IMG/VR virus record: IMGVR_UViG_3300009610_000020
Coordinates: 1-45,202 of that record
Origin: a virus
Strand: one strand, 5' to 3'
DNA length: 45,202 nucleotides
Shown in pieces: positions 43,333 through 45,202 of the stretch. Position numbers and translations under genes: made by a program. The stretch's first letter is position 1; every line of letters starts with the position of its first letter. The notes beneath the pieces were generated by a model, which did no database searches, was not told the DNA's origin, and was given only the letters and a program-made list of their open reading frames with translations.

Positions 43333-44313
43333 TTAGGAAAGCTGCCCCCCACCATGGCGACTGAGACCACCTGATGCGGCACCATAAGTGCCGCTCACAT
43401 TGGCTCGCTGCCACGATGCAAGACGCTGCTGGAACTGTGCAGCATCGATGTCATTACCTGAACCAGCGGTGCCAGAACCAGGCTGGAATACAGCCTGCTC
43501 CTCTTGTCCAAAGGTATAGTTCTGACCATACTGCTGCGCAGTCTGCTGAAACTGTGCGAACTCCTGAGAGATCTGCGAGTACCCCTGAGCTGCCTGAGCC
43601 TGAGTGAAACCAGCCTGAGCTAGCCTGGTCGCATATCCCTGATCGAAAGTGAGACCACGGGCGAGAGCTTCACTGCCAATCGCAGCAGTGTTCGCCTGCT
43701 GCTGGAGCAGCGGCGCGGCCTTGGTGGGATCAAGGAAGTAAGCCGTCAGGTCACCTGAACTCAGTCCCATCTGCTGAAGGGCTTGAGTGTACTGCGGTGA
43801 CGCAGTCACGGTGGCCTGAGACGCCATCTGAATCCTTGAGTTCATCTCAGTGGGACTGATGTCATTCGCAATGAAGTTGGTGAAATCATCAGTCGAGTCG
43901 TAGAATCCCTTGGGCAGGCCAGCAGCCTGCATAGACTGACGATACGCATCCTCAGTGGCAATGTAATCAGCCGGGGAAAGAACAGGCAGACCAGCCTTGA
44001 GACGTGCCTGATTGGCTGCAAAGCGTTGCTTATAGGCGCTCGTATTCTGAAGCAGAATGGAGATCGTGTCTGCACTGTAGCCATTCTGGATGTAGCTGAG
44101 AATGTCAGGTGCTAGACTCGACAGCCCATAGCTGTCGAACAGGCTCGTCAGTGCAGTGTAAGCGTCCCTATCGGTTCCGGTGAGACCATTGACAGTTCCG
44201 ATCGGAGTGGCACCTACAGGGGTTCCACTGATGGAACCCATGCTGTTGCCTGGAGTGCCAGAGGTGGAACCGGTAGCACTATTGCCACCACCAGCGATGA
44301 TGGGAGTTTTCAT
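43333..44313 (-). CDS. Virion protein of unknown role, 326 residues
   Basis: Gly/Ser-rich head (MKTPIIAGGGNSATGSTSG), then a helical body: DAYTALTSLFDSYGLSSLA near residue 50, YIATEDAYRQSMQAAGLPK near 115, Gln/Ala-rich helices (AQAGFTQAQAAQGYSQISQ) near 235, and a Gly/Ser tail. ATG overlaps the previous stop (ATGA). Composition resembles internal or ejected virion proteins. It is the last gene before the tRNAs. Confidence 0.7.
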   Translation of the reverse strand: MKTPIIAGGGNSATGSTSGTPGNSMGSISGTPVGATPIGTVNGLTGTDRDAYTALTSLFDSYGLSSLAPDILSYIQNGYSADTISILLQNTSAYKQRFAANQARLKAGLPVLSPADYIATEDAYRQSMQAAGLPKGFYDSTDDFTNFIANDISPTEMNSRIQMASQATVTASPQYTQALQQMGLSSGDLTAYFLDPTKAAPLLQQQANTAAIGSEALARGLTFDQGYATRLAQAGFTQAQAAQGYSQISQEFAQFQQTAQQYGQNYTFGQEEQAVFQPGSGTAGSGNDIDAAQFQQRLASWQRANVSGTYGAASGGLSRHGGGQLS

Positions 44314-45182
44314 GTGGTCATCCCAAAGTCCGTCAGCACCTTATGTGCTGTAGCCATCACTGAGTCTTGTGCGTTCTGGGTTTGCAGCCAACGAGGGTCC
44401 TGCCTCAGGGTGTTTTCAAACTGCCACAGCGGCTGAGAACCCGGATCACCAGTCGTAGGGTCTTTGTAGTTCAGCGCAGACTTGATGGTCGGATCGAACA
44501 GGCTGAGCGTCTGAGGATTAACCTCAAGAATGTTTGCCATCTGAGTCATATATGGTGAGGCGATGTCCTGCATAGTCATGCCTGAATCGATCTGCTTTGA
44601 ATACTGCGAATACTGAGACTTGGCCTGAGCGGTGATGCCAGCCTGAAGGTCGGCGTAAGTGGATGTGCCCTTCTCGATCTTGTCAACCTGAGACTGATAC
44701 CAGCTGTCCGACATCGTGACACCCATCGAGTAGGCATACTGGAGGCCGTTGCTGTACTGCGTCTCCGCATCCCCGGACATCTTGCCGTTCGCCAGTTTAG
44801 CGAACTGGCCACCGTAATACTTGGCCTGATCATCAGTCCAGCCCTTAGCTGCAAGAGCGTAGGATAGTGCACCGAGCTGATCAGTAGTGAGAGTAGCACC
44901 AATAGATGCCATGAGCTGCTTTGCATGAGTCGTGGCCTGAGCCAGATCCTGCTTCGCAGTGGCAGGATCTGTGCTTACCTCGACGAGCCACTTTCGCTCA
45001 TCTGCACTGGTACCCTTGTACCACTTGGTATTCTGTAGCTCAGCGGTAAACTTGTCAGCAGTCCACTGACCATTTACCGCACTGGAGAAAAGCTTCTTCA
45101 GTTCAGGATTGGCATTGAGGAATGCCGCCGTGAAGCCGTACTCAGATGCCAGAGTCGTGGGGTCAAGTGCTGGAGTCGTCAC
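44310..45182 (-). CDS. Virion protein paralogous to the NlpC/P60 protein's C-terminal part
   Basis: 290 residues from a GTG overlapping the stop of the hydrolase gene across the circular join (GTGA). MTTPALDPTTLASEYGF at the start, TADKFTAELQNTKWYKG near residue 40, TMQDIASPYMTQMANILEV near 203 and RWLQTQNAQDSVMATAHKV near 265. The hydrolase's residues 151-436 show the same motifs in the same order, so one arose from the other by duplication, with gain or loss of the enzyme domain. The last 103 bases of the feature repeat bases 1-103 of the window. Confidence 0.8.
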   Translation of the reverse strand: MTTPALDPTTLASEYGFTAAFLNANPELKKLFSSAVNGQWTADKFTAELQNTKWYKGTSADERKWLVEVSTDPATAKQDLAQATTHAKQLMASIGATLTTDQLGALSYALAAKGWTDDQAKYYGGQFAKLANGKMSGDAETQYSNGLQYAYSMGVTMSDSWYQSQVDKIEKGTSTYADLQAGITAQAKSQYSQYSKQIDSGMTMQDIASPYMTQMANILEVNPQTLSLFDPTIKSALNYKDPTTGDPGSQPLWQFENTLRQDPRWLQTQNAQDSVMATAHKVLTDFGMTT

Positions 45183-45202
45183 GAGCTAAACCCCATATTC
45201 TG
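45080..45202. repeat. Terminal direct repeat, right copy
   Basis: Identical to bases 1-123. Joining the ends at this overlap restores the overlapping GTGA junction between the hydrolase gene and the gene at 44310-45182, which supports circular closure at the correct place. Confidence 0.95.

Overview
The window is a complete small double-stranded DNA phage genome in circular form. The first 123 bases recur exactly as the last 123, so the unique length is about 45,079 bp, and the late operon runs through the join. The host is very probably an actinobacterium: there is a WhiB-family regulator, an rRNA-type TTGAGAACTCAAT antitermination leader, a DUF1906-type lysin and a sigma-like protein typical of actinophages. 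No long tail tape measure, sheath or baseplate gene is visible. The structural set (N4-gp56-like capsid, adaptor, 700-residue propeller-like tail protein, 1,576-residue internal-type protein) suggests a podovirus. I see no integrase, repressor or DNA polymerase, so it is probably lytic and uses the host replicase.

Late region (minus strand, 12826 down to 1, then 45182 down to 33334). In transcription order: terminase large subunit, DUF1906 lysin, portal, five small proteins, a giant virion protein, a 278-residue protein and an NlpC/P60 virion hydrolase. Across the join come a paralogue of that hydrolase's C-terminal part, a 326-residue virion protein, four tRNA genes (Pro, Gln, Asn, Tyr) with one tRNA remnant, scaffold, capsid, a possible decoration protein, further head proteins, a Cys-rich protein, an Acb2-like cyclic-nucleotide sponge (anti-CBASS), adaptor, fibre, tail protein, a membrane coiled-coil protein, a peptidoglycan-binding-like module and a holin-like protein. 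Most of these genes overlap as ATGA, GTGA or TAATG junctions.

Non-coding divide (12827-14695). The side facing the terminase holds hairpins that abut TATAAT-like boxes. The middle has GTGCGTGCA-like repeats that could be an origin. The side facing the early genes carries the rRNA-like boxA and a GC hairpin.

Early region (plus strand, 14696-21833). Small unknown proteins, including two paralogous families, are separated by repeated intergenic elements. Each element has tandem, covarying hairpins followed by a GGGAGAGAG ribosome site. One leader, present in two copies, carries a 13-codon upstream ORF whose stop codon lies in a hairpin that hides the next ribosome site. At 20242-20352 a nine-pair outer helix encloses three hairpins, so the transcript looks like a multibranched regulatory RNA. 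This RNA layer is the most promising undescribed system here.

A minus-strand island (21885-23860) encodes a sigma-like factor, a metallophosphoesterase and two small proteins. The middle plus-strand region (23888-33290) encodes the WhiB protein fused to two zinc ribbons, a RecB/Cas4-like nuclease, a RecA/DnaB-like ATPase, an Hjc-like resolvase, an RNA ligase, a primase split over two overlapping ORFs, and many small proteins. It ends at a strong bidirectional terminator facing the end of the late operon.
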